Source: a virus
Virus record (IMG/VR): IMGVR_UViG_3300043409_001453
Coordinates: 1-44,729 of that record
Direction: 5' to 3' (one strand)
Length of the DNA: 44,729 nt
The notes under the pieces: model-generated
Told to the model about the DNA's origin: nothing
What the model saw: only the letters and a program-made list of their open reading frames with translations
Databases searched by the model: none
In this document: positions 14,719 to 21,043 of the stretch, in pieces
Position numbering within the stretch: position 1 is the stretch's first letter
Layout of the letters: every line of letters begins with the position of its first letter
Program-made: the position numbers and the translations under genes

Positions 14719-16179
14719 TCAGACCGGGCGATCAGCGACCAGGAACAGCTCGCGCTTCGCGCGCGTGACCGCGACATACCAAAGGTTCTCTTCCTCAGTC
14801 GTCGCGCGCTTGCGGTACGTGCCGGCGAGCATAAAGACGCGGTCGCGCTCCAAGCCCTTCGCCTTGTGAGTCGACGACAGGATCACGCGCCCGTTGCTGT
14901 CGCCATCGTCGACGAACAGCGCTTCAGCGCGGGCGATGACCTCGGGCACGGTCGAGGCGCCGTCGCACAAGGCGAGCAGCGTGTCGGCGCGATCGTCGGC
15001 AGCAGTGATCAGTGACTCGGGCAAGGGCGACTGCTTGCACAGGCGCTCGATCTCGCGGTCGTGCCATTCGGTGATCCGCTCGCGTAGCCCGTCGACACCG
15101 CGGCACTTGACCTTCAACAACCAGGTCACCAGGCCCGCACCGATGTCGCGTCCCTTGATCGTCGCCTTGACGCCCTGGCGAATGAGTCGCAGGCAGGCGC
15201 TGACTAGCGGCGCGTTCGAACGCGACAGCACGAAGTCGCCAGGGCGCACGTCGCACAGCATGGTGTCATAACTGATCGACTCGATCACGCCTTCGGCCGC
15301 ACCCGGCGCAACCTGGAAGTCGGGCACGACCGTCGCCGCGAGTTCGACGACCGTGCGCGGGCAGCGGTAGCAGATCGACAGCGGCAGCACGTCGGCCGAC
15401 AGCTCGCGGGTGATCGACGCGATCGCGCCCGACGCCGCACCGCGGAAGGCGTAGATCGCTTGCCGGTCGTCGCCGACTGCCACGATCCGACCGCCTGCGC
15501 GGCACGCCTTGATCGCCAGGCGCAGCTGCGTTGCGTTCAGGTCTTGCGTTTCGTCGACGAAGACGCGATCGAACGTCTGCACCGCGAGGTCGTTGACGAC
15601 CGGCAGCCAGATCATGTCATCGAAGTCGAGGCTGTCGCCAGGGTTGCGGCACGCTTCGAGGATCGCCTGCGTGTGATCGATGGCGGTGCGGCGCGCACAG
15701 CTGCGCATGTGCGGCGTGGTCGTGCAGGTGCAGGGCAGATCCAGCTGGAAGGCGTCGATCAGGTTGTCGAGATCTTCGCCTTCGGTTGCGAGCGTGTTCT
15801 TCGCCAGGCCGACCAGCTTGACGATCGCGGTGCGGGTCGTGCGCGTTTCCCAGTCGCGCCCCATGCGCTTGTCGACCATGGCAGTGACCTTGCCGCCGTC
15901 GACACGCAAGCGCCCGAACGCCTGCGTGCACGCGCGCAGCCCGAGGCTGTGAAACGTCAGCGCGACGACGCCTTCAGGCACGCGGTCGGTCAGCTCTGCG
16001 GCGATCGCCTTGTTGAAAGCGAACACGGCGACCGACTCGGCGGCAGGCACGTGCGCCATAGCCTCGATGATCGTCCAGGTTTTGCCAGTGCCAGCGCGGG
16101 CGATCACGACCAGGTTACCCTTGGTTGAGTCGGCGACGTGGTCAAAGATTGCTTGTTGCAGGTGCGAAGGCGTCGTCAT
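14719..16179 (-). CDS. UvrD/Rep-like superfamily 1 DNA helicase
   Basis: A 486-residue helicase. Walker A is ARAGTGKT (27-34), the Q-motif-like HLQQAIFDHV lies just before it, Walker B is VFVDETQDL, and the C-terminal motifs read LSSTHKAKGLERDRVF and LWYVAVTRAKREL, the UvrD/Rep motifs V and VI. A cysteine group (CTC, then C eleven residues on: C-x-C-x8-C) sits between motifs and could bind metal. The start ATG 16179 has an excellent GAGGA site; upstream in-frame residues look like shadow. It probably unwinds duplexes during replication or recombination. The length is shorter than cellular UvrD. Confidence 0.9.
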   Translation of the reverse strand: MTTPSHLQQAIFDHVADSTKGNLVVIARAGTGKTWTIIEAMAHVPAAESVAVFAFNKAIAAELTDRVPEGVVALTFHSLGLRACTQAFGRLRVDGGKVTAMVDKRMGRDWETRTTRTAIVKLVGLAKNTLATEGEDLDNLIDAFQLDLPCTCTTTPHMRSCARRTAIDHTQAILEACRNPGDSLDFDDMIWLPVVNDLAVQTFDRVFVDETQDLNATQLRLAIKACRAGGRIVAVGDDRQAIYAFRGAASGAIASITRELSADVLPLSICYRCPRTVVELAATVVPDFQVAPGAAEGVIESISYDTMLCDVRPGDFVLSRSNAPLVSACLRLIRQGVKATIKGRDIGAGLVTWLLKVKCRGVDGLRERITEWHDREIERLCKQSPLPESLITAADDRADTLLALCDGASTVPEVIARAEALFVDDGDSNGRVILSSTHKAKGLERDRVFMLAGTYRKRATTEEENLWYVAVTRAKRELFLVADRPV

Positions 16180-16274
16180 GGGTGTTCCTCTTTTCTGGTG
16201 AACAGCCCAGCGCTGAGGCGCTGTGCCGTTCGCCGCGCGACCCGCGAGCAGTCGTGCGGCGAGCGGCGCAGCGA

Positions 16275-16577
16275 TCAGCGCACCTTGACGAACACGCCGA
16301 CAGTGCCCCAGCGCGGCGCGCAGCACATACAATTGTCGATAAAAGCATTCGAGTGCGCGTCGCCGTTGCATTCGGCGAGCATGCCGACACGCTTGCCGTC
16401 GACATCATACGCCAGGTACACATCGAGCAGCTGCTGTGCGAACTGGCGCGTGGGTTCGGGCAGGTGCTTGTTGATCACGGCGGCGCGTAGCGACTCGATC
16501 ACAGCTTCGGCCTGGTGGCGCGAGACATACTGGGTGTTCGGTGCGGGCTTGCGTGGCTTGCGGGTCTTCGTGGTCAT
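16275..16577 (-). CDS. Hypothetical protein
   Basis: A 100-residue protein from ATG 16577, preceded by AAAGGAACAGCAACACC. The basic start (KTRKPRKPAPN) is followed by a helical core (EAVIESLRAAVINK, PTRQFAQQLLDVYLAYDV) and an end with CMCC. No family is recognised. About 95 bases of plain sequence separate it from the helicase gene downstream. Confidence 0.6.
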   Translation of the reverse strand: MTTKTRKPRKPAPNTQYVSRHQAEAVIESLRAAVINKHLPEPTRQFAQQLLDVYLAYDVDGKRVGMLAECNGDAHSNAFIDNCMCCAPRWGTVGVFVKVR

Positions 16578-16610
16578 GGTGTTGCTGTTCCTTTGGGTGT
16601 GGGGGATCGG

Positions 16611-16904
16611 TCAGTGCGACAAGGCGGCGAGCGCCTTGCCCAGGTTGTGCAGTGCGAGGCGCCAAGCGGCGAGCGCTTCGCGTCCGTCGGGCATGCAGTG
16701 CACGCGCGGCATGCCAGGTTCGGCGGCGTGCGCGAACTGGCGCGCAGTCAGCACGCGCCAGGCCCGACGCTGCGCCACATGTAGCTGCGTGCGTGTCGTC
16801 GGCAAGCCCATGCGCCAGCGACGATCGTGCGTGTCGACGTCAGCCAGGACAAGCAACGCCTCGGGCGTCAGCGACCTGATGCGTGCATCGAGCGTCTTCG
16901 TCAT
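16611..16904 (-). CDS. Hypothetical protein, first gene of the leftward early operon
   Basis: A 97-residue basic, helical protein (ARIRSLTPEALLVLADVD, WRMGLPTTRTQLHVAQRR). The start ATG 16904 is chosen over one twelve codons earlier because GAAGGAACGCC lies immediately before it. It is the gene closest to the large non-coding region, so it would be transcribed first. The layout could be a small helix-turn-helix regulator, but I cannot confirm this. Confidence 0.6.
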   Translation of the reverse strand: MTKTLDARIRSLTPEALLVLADVDTHDRRWRMGLPTTRTQLHVAQRRAWRVLTARQFAHAAEPGMPRVHCMPDGREALAAWRLALHNLGKALAALSH

Positions 16905-17033
16905 GGCGTTCCTTCGCTGCGGGGCGACCGCAAGTGTCAAACTGCCACAGGTAGGGGCACCCGGTCCAGAAAAATCGACATGCCCCTTCAGTGGTCGAAG
17001 TCGCGATCTTCACCTAGCGTCACCTTCGCGCCC

Positions 17034-17117
17034 GCGGCACGCCGCTTGCAGGTGCTGGACGCCGCCGCGGGCTGCGGCACGCCGCTTGCTTGCAGGCACT
17101 TCGGCACGGCGCTTGCC
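17034..17117 (+). repeat. Iteron-like GC-rich repeats
   Basis: The 16-mer GCGGCACGCCGCTTGC occurs at 17034-17049 and again, identical, at 17074-17089, with a third imperfect copy CGGCACGGCGCTTGCC at 17102-17117. Each full copy contains the self-complementary GCGGC-AC-GCCGC. The spacings of 40 and about 28 bases are irregular. Repeats of this kind in a control region may bind a replication initiator or regulator. Confidence 0.55.
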
Positions 17118-17136
17118 TTCTGAAACCTGCCATATA

Positions 17137-17146
17137 TGACCATACG
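17137..17146 (-). promoter_or_regulatory. TATGGTC box, copy 1
   Basis: The minus strand reads CGTATGGTCA, identical to the box at 44691-44700. The preceding ten bases do not carry a clear second unit. It lies about 230 bases upstream of the leftward early operon. Confidence 0.4.
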
Positions 17147-17225
17147 CAGAAAGCCCGCGTTTCGTTGGCACGCCCCTTGAAAACAGGGCACAAATGCGAT
17201 CTCAGGCCCGCCGGCCGAAATCGAC

Positions 17226-17246
17226 CAGGATCGCGTTTCGATCCTG
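17226..17246. promoter_or_regulatory. Perfect 8-base inverted repeat
   Basis: CAGGATCG (17226-17233) and CGATCCTG (17239-17246) flank the loop CGTTT. It could be an operator or an RNA hairpin. No T-run follows on either strand. Confidence 0.4.
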
Positions 17247-17319
17247 TGGACGTCCTAGGGGGCGTCGAAACTGGCGGCGCGTCCTGGTGGCAGCCAGGCG
17301 GCAGCAAGCCGCGTTGTCA

Positions 17320-17339
17320 CACGTGGTCGTGTATGGTCG
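17320..17339 (+). promoter_or_regulatory. TATGGTC box, copy 2 (tandem units)
   Basis: Two 10-base units in tandem, CACGTGGTCG and TGTATGGTCG. The second matches the shared pattern YRTATGGTCR seen in four intergenic places. Ten-base spacing puts both TGGTC cores on the same helix face, as expected for a dimeric regulator. Confidence 0.45.
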
Positions 17340-17356
17340 CGGATCGCCCCAGGATT

Positions 17357-17374
17357 TGGGGGCATCAGCCCCCA
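17357..17374. other. Strong GC hairpin
   Basis: TGGGGGC-ATCA-GCCCCCA is a perfect 7-base stem with a 4-base loop. Followed on the plus strand by CAGCCGCAGAAAGG, it closely resembles the hairpin at 44600-44615 as read on the minus strand. It has no T-run, so it is more likely a leader structure than a terminator. Confidence 0.45.
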
Positions 17375-17583
17375 GCCGCAGAAAGGTAGCAGGTTGTACG
17401 CGCGTGTAGGTGGCGTCACACCCCGGTCTGATCGCGTCGGCGACTCGTCAGGCTGCGCCCTGAAAGGGGGCCTGCGGGTTCCGTTCGGTGCGCCGTCATG
17501 AGGAACGGGCGCGCGTGCGTAAGAGCACGCGGCATGCCGACGCCCGCAGGCATGTAGGCACGAACGATCTCGCGGTGTTGCGG

Positions 17584-17613
17584 GCGTGTATGTCTCGGAA
17601 CTAACATACACGC
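17584..17613. promoter_or_regulatory. Operator-like inverted repeat with extra half-site
   Basis: GCGTGTATGT (17584-17593) and ACATACACGC (17604-17613) form a perfect 10-base inverted repeat with a 10-base spacer. A further half-site ACATACAC follows at 17625-17632, next to a TATTAT that could be the -10 box (17635-17640) of the plus-strand gene. The arrangement fits binding of a dimeric repressor, perhaps the product of that gene. Confidence 0.55.
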
Positions 17614-17688
17614 GACCGCCGAAAACATACACAATATTATAGACTTAACCCCTTGACGCCGTGATCGACCGCCCCCACTCTGGTGGAC

Positions 17689-18108
17689 ATGACGACCACG
17701 AAGACCAGCGCAGCCCAGGGTGCCTTGCTTGTCCGCATTGCCGAGAGCTTCGACGGCGTGTGCTTCGGCGAACACAGCTACGTCAAGTCGAGCGTCGCCG
17801 AAGCGCTCGCCCGCAAGGGCTTGGTGGAGATCGTCTGGGACAGCCGCCGCAGCGCGTACGGGCGGCTGCATAGCATCCCCCGCGCGCGCCTGACCGTCGC
17901 GGGTGCCGAGTATGTGATCGCCGCGATCATCGTCGACGTCATGGCAGCGACCGTACGCAGCGCGGTGTCACGCTGGGGCACTGTGTCGATCGAGTTCGAG
18001 CGCTCGCGGGCGAACAGCTCACTGCACCAGCTGGCGCGCCACATGCGCAGGCGCTGGGCCCGCTACCCCGAACAGCTCGAAGCCGCTGAAGCTGCGAAGT
18101 TCAATTGA
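17689..18108 (+). CDS. Putative winged-helix regulator
   Basis: A 139-residue protein, one of only two convincing plus-strand genes. Residues about 25-75 (SSVAEALARKGLVEIVW, then RLTVAGAEYVIAAI) look like a helix-helix-wing arrangement. The C terminus is basic and helical (LARHMRRRWARYPEQLEAA). The start ATG 17689 follows GGTGG closely; a GTG two codons earlier is possible. It is divergent from the early operon across a region with operator-like sequence, the usual setting of a phage transcription switch. No named repressor family is recognised, so the role is inference. Confidence 0.6.
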   Translation: MTTTKTSAAQGALLVRIAESFDGVCFGEHSYVKSSVAEALARKGLVEIVWDSRRSAYGRLHSIPRARLTVAGAEYVIAAIIVDVMAATVRSAVSRWGTVSIEFERSRANSSLHQLARHMRRRWARYPEQLEAAEAAKFN

Positions 18109-18130
18109 TCGAAGGAAGGAACACACGCGC

Positions 18131-18163
18131 ATGACCGACCTCAAATGTGCTGCCACTGTCTAG
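18131..18163 (+). pseudogene. Very short ORF with a canonical ribosome site, possible gene remnant
   Basis: GAAGGAAGGAACACACGCGC precedes ATG 18131. The leader matches the AAGGAACAC leaders in front of several real genes here, yet the frame stops after ten codons (MTDLKCAATV). It lies between two converging genes, at the point where coding strand switches. It may be the 5' stub of a gene removed by recombination. Confidence 0.3.
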
Positions 18164-18600
18164 CTGTCGGCGTCGAGGCGTTCGCCGCGTGCGAGTGCTT
18201 CGATGTCGGCGCCCGTCAGGTCGCGTTGCAGTAGCGCTCGCGTCACACGCGCGTGCGCCAGGCCGCGCGTTTCGAGGATCGCGTCGGCGGCAACCGCAAG
18301 CGTCGCGATCGAATGCTTGTCGAAGCCCGCGCGGCGCAGCTCTTTGACGTCGGCACGTGCTGTTTCGAGGTCGCCCGCGCGGCGCTCGAATGCAACGCCA
18401 GCCGCGAGCGTGATCGCCCATGCCATGCGCGCGGCTTTCGGCACTTCGAAGATCGCATACCCAAGTTCGTTTGTTGCGCCGCCCACGGCGGCTTTGCGCA
18501 GGTGCAAGCCAAGCGCGACGCCGACGACCACGTGTGCAGCTTCGTGCTGCGCGTCGTCGATTGCTCGCTCGGTCACCTGCGCACCGCTGATTGCTCCCAT
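18160..18600 (-). CDS. HEAAH metalloprotease-like protein (M41/FtsH-peptidase-like)
   Basis: A 146-residue protein with zinc motif HEAAH (about 19-23, in DDAQHEAAHVVVGVALGL). A later segment AAGVAFERRAGDLETARADVKEL resembles the FtsH protease region that brings in the third, acidic zinc ligand. No AAA domain or transmembrane helix is present, so it is a free-standing peptidase-like domain. The start ATG 18600 overlaps the upstream gene by 28 bases. It may act on host proteins during infection. The family assignment is moderate and the substrate unknown. Confidence 0.65.
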   Translation of the reverse strand: MGAISGAQVTERAIDDAQHEAAHVVVGVALGLHLRKAAVGGATNELGYAIFEVPKAARMAWAITLAAGVAFERRAGDLETARADVKELRRAGFDKHSIATLAVAADAILETRGLAHARVTRALLQRDLTGADIEALARGERLDADS

Positions 18601-19736
18601 GCCTGACGCTCGATCGGTTCGCCGATCGGCGTGTTCTGCGTGTGCACGATCGACGGCGCTTCGTTCTCGAAGTACGCGCGGCGCGTCAGGTTGAAATCAC
18701 GCAGCGTGCCCGTGTCGGTCAAGCGCCATGCGAGCAGCAAGCCGCCCAGCGCGGTCGACCCGCCTAGCATCTTTGAGAAGCGCGAGCCTGCGCCCTGGAA
18801 GGTCGGGCAGCAGATCGCTTGCACGCCGCGTTCGTCGCAATGGTTGAACTGATGAAAGTGCCCGATCAGTACGATGTCGGGCTTGTGTGGCCCGTAGTTC
18901 GACTGCACGTACCGTTGCGCGCGGTACGACTTCGCATAGCTGATGCCGCCGCCTGGGTGCCACAGGTTGATCGTCGCACCGCGCACGCGCAGCGTGGCTT
19001 CGCGCCCGCCGTACACGTGCAGGTCGTCGCGGCCTGCGGCCTGCGCGCGTGCCATGATATAGCGCGACACGTCGAGCCCGCTACCGTCGCGGAAGGTGTC
19101 GTCGTGATTGCCTTCGATCGCGTGGTAGCTCAGCCCATCACAGTGCGGCAGCAGCTCGAACAGATCGTCACACTGCGCGTCGATCCCATGGTGCGTCAGT
19201 TCCCAGCGCCCGTGTCGGTAGCAGCCATCGAGCATGTCGCCTGGGCACAAGATCTCACGCACGCCCAAGCTGTATGCGTCAAGCACGAAGTCGCGCAGCT
19301 GCGCACGCATGCAATACTTCGAGCCTGCGTGCAGGTCGCTGATCACACCGATCAGCTGCCAGCCTGACGTTGGCTGCGCGATCTCGACAGGCGTATCGAT
19401 CGCCGGCTTGCGCCCGATGACGTCGGCGCTTGCGTGCACGTCATAGCCGGCAGCGTTTGCCGCGCTGATCATTGACTCGACGCGCAGCGGGCTGAGGTCG
19501 AGCGCGTTCGCGAGTTCGCGCACAGTGCGGGGCCCGCCGCGGATCAGCTTGATCAGGTCGTCGAAGTGATCGGCAGGGTCGAACGCCGACGGCTTCGGCG
19601 ACGACTCGCGGACTAATCGCAGCGCGTCGCACACGCTCGACGTGCGCAGCTGTAATGCGGCAGACACAACGCGCACGGTCGCCGTCGGGTGCTTGCCCAG
19701 GTACGCACGCACGCGGTCGAGGTCGGCTTGCTTCAT
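18573..19736 (-). CDS. Calcineurin-like metallophosphoesterase with N-terminal winged helix
   Basis: A 387-residue protein. Residues 1-110 contain two helix-turn-helix-like segments (TVRVVSAALQLRTSSVCDAL and TVRELANALDLSPLRVESM). From 125 on is a binuclear metallophosphoesterase: SDLHAG (133-138), GDMLDG (166-171), GNHDD (209-213), LWHPGG and a final GHFHQ. Enzymes of this fold include the Mre11/SbcD nucleases and other phosphodiesterases. The fused DNA-binding-like region points to a nucleic-acid substrate. It is transcribed alone with the HEAAH gene from a gap carrying a TATGGTC box. ATG 19736 is the first start. Confidence 0.85.
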   Translation of the reverse strand: MKQADLDRVRAYLGKHPTATVRVVSAALQLRTSSVCDALRLVRESSPKPSAFDPADHFDDLIKLIRGGPRTVRELANALDLSPLRVESMISAANAAGYDVHASADVIGRKPAIDTPVEIAQPTSGWQLIGVISDLHAGSKYCMRAQLRDFVLDAYSLGVREILCPGDMLDGCYRHGRWELTHHGIDAQCDDLFELLPHCDGLSYHAIEGNHDDTFRDGSGLDVSRYIMARAQAAGRDDLHVYGGREATLRVRGATINLWHPGGGISYAKSYRAQRYVQSNYGPHKPDIVLIGHFHQFNHCDERGVQAICCPTFQGAGSRFSKMLGGSTALGGLLLAWRLTDTGTLRDFNLTRRAYFENEAPSIVHTQNTPIGEPIERQAWEQSAVRR

Positions 19737-19771
19737 GACACCAGAGTACAGATCGCCGCAGCTAATCCCAA

Positions 19772-19791
19772 GGAAACGCGCGGAAACGCGG
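19772..19791 (+). repeat. Tandem 10-base repeat
   Basis: GGAAACGCGC and GGAAACGCGG sit back to back just upstream of the metallophosphoesterase gene. The core GAAACGCGG also occurs near 17155 and 44663 on the minus strand, always in non-coding DNA beside a TATGGTC box. Confidence 0.4.
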
Positions 19792-19806
19792 TGTCACATA
19801 TGGTCA
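19787..19806 (+). promoter_or_regulatory. TATGGTC box, copy 3 (tandem units)
   Basis: The units CGCGGTGTCA and CATATGGTCA lie in tandem in the 67-base gap between the lysis cassette and the metallophosphoesterase gene. The last three bases are the stop codon of the upstream gene. It probably controls the minus-strand gene starting at 19736. Confidence 0.45.
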
Positions 19807-20061
19807 CGGCACAGCAGTCGGCGGTGCCTTGCCTGGCGTGTGCGTGCACTGCGTCACGCCCAGGCTGCCGGCGGTCGTCAGCAGGCCGGCGACGACTGCG
19901 CCGATCGCCGACCAGCGGCGGGCCTGACCTGCCGCCGCCTTCGAGTCGCGTGCGTCACGCGCTTCGAGCACAGCGACGCGCGAGTTCAGCGCAGCGACCT
20001 GGTCGCGGGTGTCGATGGCGAGTTCGAGCAAGCGCGCTAGGCGGTCGTCATTGGCAGTCAT
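19804..20061 (-). CDS. Coiled-coil membrane protein of the lysis cassette (XhlA-like or spanin-like)
   Basis: An 85-residue protein. The N-terminal ~45 residues form a coiled coil (RLARLLELAIDTRDQVAALNSRVAVLEAR), followed by one transmembrane helix (WSAIGAVVAGLLTTAGSLGV) and a short tail with a cysteine. This is the shape of XhlA-type lysis accessory proteins or of an i-spanin in reversed orientation. The start ATG 20061 overlaps the endolysin gene stop (ATGA). Its position directly after the endolysin gene supports a role in lysis. Confidence 0.65.
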   Translation of the reverse strand: MTANDDRLARLLELAIDTRDQVAALNSRVAVLEARDARDSKAAAGQARRWSAIGAVVAGLLTTAGSLGVTQCTHTPGKAPPTAVP

Positions 20062-20849
20062 TTGCGGCACGCTTCCCAGGTTGCGAGGTCGACTCGGTCG
20101 CCATTGACGGGCAGCCCGGCGAGCAGCTGCACGACGCGCGTCGCGACAGCTGTTTCCTTGCCCCAGTCACTGTCGGGCCCGTACACAGGCAGCGCCTTCG
20201 GGTCGCGGGCGAGCATGCGTTTCTGCCACGCCAGGACAGCCGCAGCGCTCGCCGCGCCGCGCACCATGGGCAAGGCTGGCACCGCCATTGGTGGCTCGCC
20301 TGACGGGCCTGGGGGCGCGGCAATGCCCGTCATGCGATCGGGCATCCAAACACCTTGCAGGTGCGGGAAGTCGGCGCCGACATGACGCCAGGTGATCGCG
20401 CATTCTGTTCCGTCGCCGCCGCCGCCTTCGGCAGTAGCCCAGACGTCGCGCCCAAGCGGCGCCAGGAAGATCCCGACGTGGTCAGGGCTCGACTTCCAGA
20501 ACACTGCGCCTGGCATGGGCTCGACCAGGTTGCCGCGCGGCACCCAAGCAGGTTCCGACAGCGTCAGGCCCAGCCAGCTGGCGCCAGGCGCGCCGACCAG
20601 TGGCCAGCCCGGCACGCCGCCGGCAGGCGCAATGCGCCCGGCCCAGTGCATGCACGCGCGCACGAAGATGCCGCATGACGTGCGCACGCTGCTGAGGTCT
20701 TGCGCACGACCGCATGCAATCAGGTTGCGGTAATAGTCGAGGCGTCTGGTTTGACCCAAGCGCCCGGCGGCGAGCGCACTGACGGCGACCTCGACCAGGC
20801 GGTCGCCGAAGGGCGCAGTGGGATCACAATGTGGCGGCGTCCAAGTCAT
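20058..20849 (-). CDS. Endolysin: CHAP/NlpC-like hydrolase with C-terminal binding domain
   Basis: A 263-residue protein. Residues 50-165 look like a cysteine peptidase/amidase of the CHAP-NlpC type, with Cys59 in RTSCGIFVRA and His124 in SPDHVGIF preceded by PMPGAVFWKS. Residues about 200-262 (VLAWQKRMLARDP, YGPDSDWGKETAVA) resemble a peptidoglycan-binding domain. It would cut cell-wall peptides to release progeny. No signal peptide is present, so a holin is needed; a candidate lies upstream. The start ATG 20849 overlaps the previous stop. Confidence 0.75.
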   Translation of the reverse strand: MTWTPPHCDPTAPFGDRLVEVAVSALAAGRLGQTRRLDYYRNLIACGRAQDLSSVRTSCGIFVRACMHWAGRIAPAGGVPGWPLVGAPGASWLGLTLSEPAWVPRGNLVEPMPGAVFWKSSPDHVGIFLAPLGRDVWATAEGGGGDGTECAITWRHVGADFPHLQGVWMPDRMTGIAAPPGPSGEPPMAVPALPMVRGAASAAAVLAWQKRMLARDPKALPVYGPDSDWGKETAVATRVVQLLAGLPVNGDRVDLATWEACRK

Positions 20850-21043
20850 CGGCGTCGACCTTCCTGACGTCCCAGCATACCGGCCGAAAGCCGTTTCGAC
20901 ACTTCAAGCGCGGCAATGCGCTGGGCGTCCGGTTGTTCGGGGAATGCCTGCTCAATTGCATCGAGCGCGAATGCGACGACCTCGGGCACCAGCGCGTCGA
21001 GCGATACTTGGGACGACTCGGGTTGCCGTTTACGATCTACCAT
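20846..21043 (-). CDS. Small hypothetical protein of the lysis cassette
   Basis: A 65-residue protein starting at ATG 21043. The charged start (MVDRKRQPESS) is followed by a helix (LVPEVVAFALDAIEQAFP) and a basic end (GRQEGRRR). It is coupled to the endolysin gene by ATGA. Its ATG overlaps the ATG of the divergent plus-strand protease gene within the sequence CATG. No family is recognised. Confidence 0.6.
   Translation of the reverse strand: MVDRKRQPESSQVSLDALVPEVVAFALDAIEQAFPEQPDAQRIAALEVSKRLSAGMLGRQEGRRR

Larger units (their letters stand above)
16905..17688. other. Main non-coding control region (784 bases)
   Basis: No convincing gene is seen. The stretch separates the leftward early operon from a plus-strand regulator gene. 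It contains GC-rich repeats near 17034-17117, TATGGTC boxes (17137-17146 and 17330-17339), hairpins at 17226-17246 and 17357-17374, and a large inverted repeat at 17584-17613. Two tiny plus-strand frames (TTG 17394-17501 and ATG 17498-17557, coupled by ATGA) follow the second hairpin but are too short and arginine-rich to call. A minus-strand frame at 17255-17632 also looks like chance coding in GC-rich DNA. Promoters and possibly the replication origin are the likely contents. Confidence 0.6.

Noticed and set aside
17394-17557. Two tiny coupled plus-strand frames after the 17357 hairpin
   Set aside because: A TTG start, arginine-rich products of 35 and 19 residues and no recognisable feature. 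Kept only as a remark.
17255-17632. A 125-codon minus-strand frame in the control region
   Set aside because: No ribosome site, Arg/Pro-rich composition and no domain. It covers hairpins and operator-like repeats better explained as control DNA.
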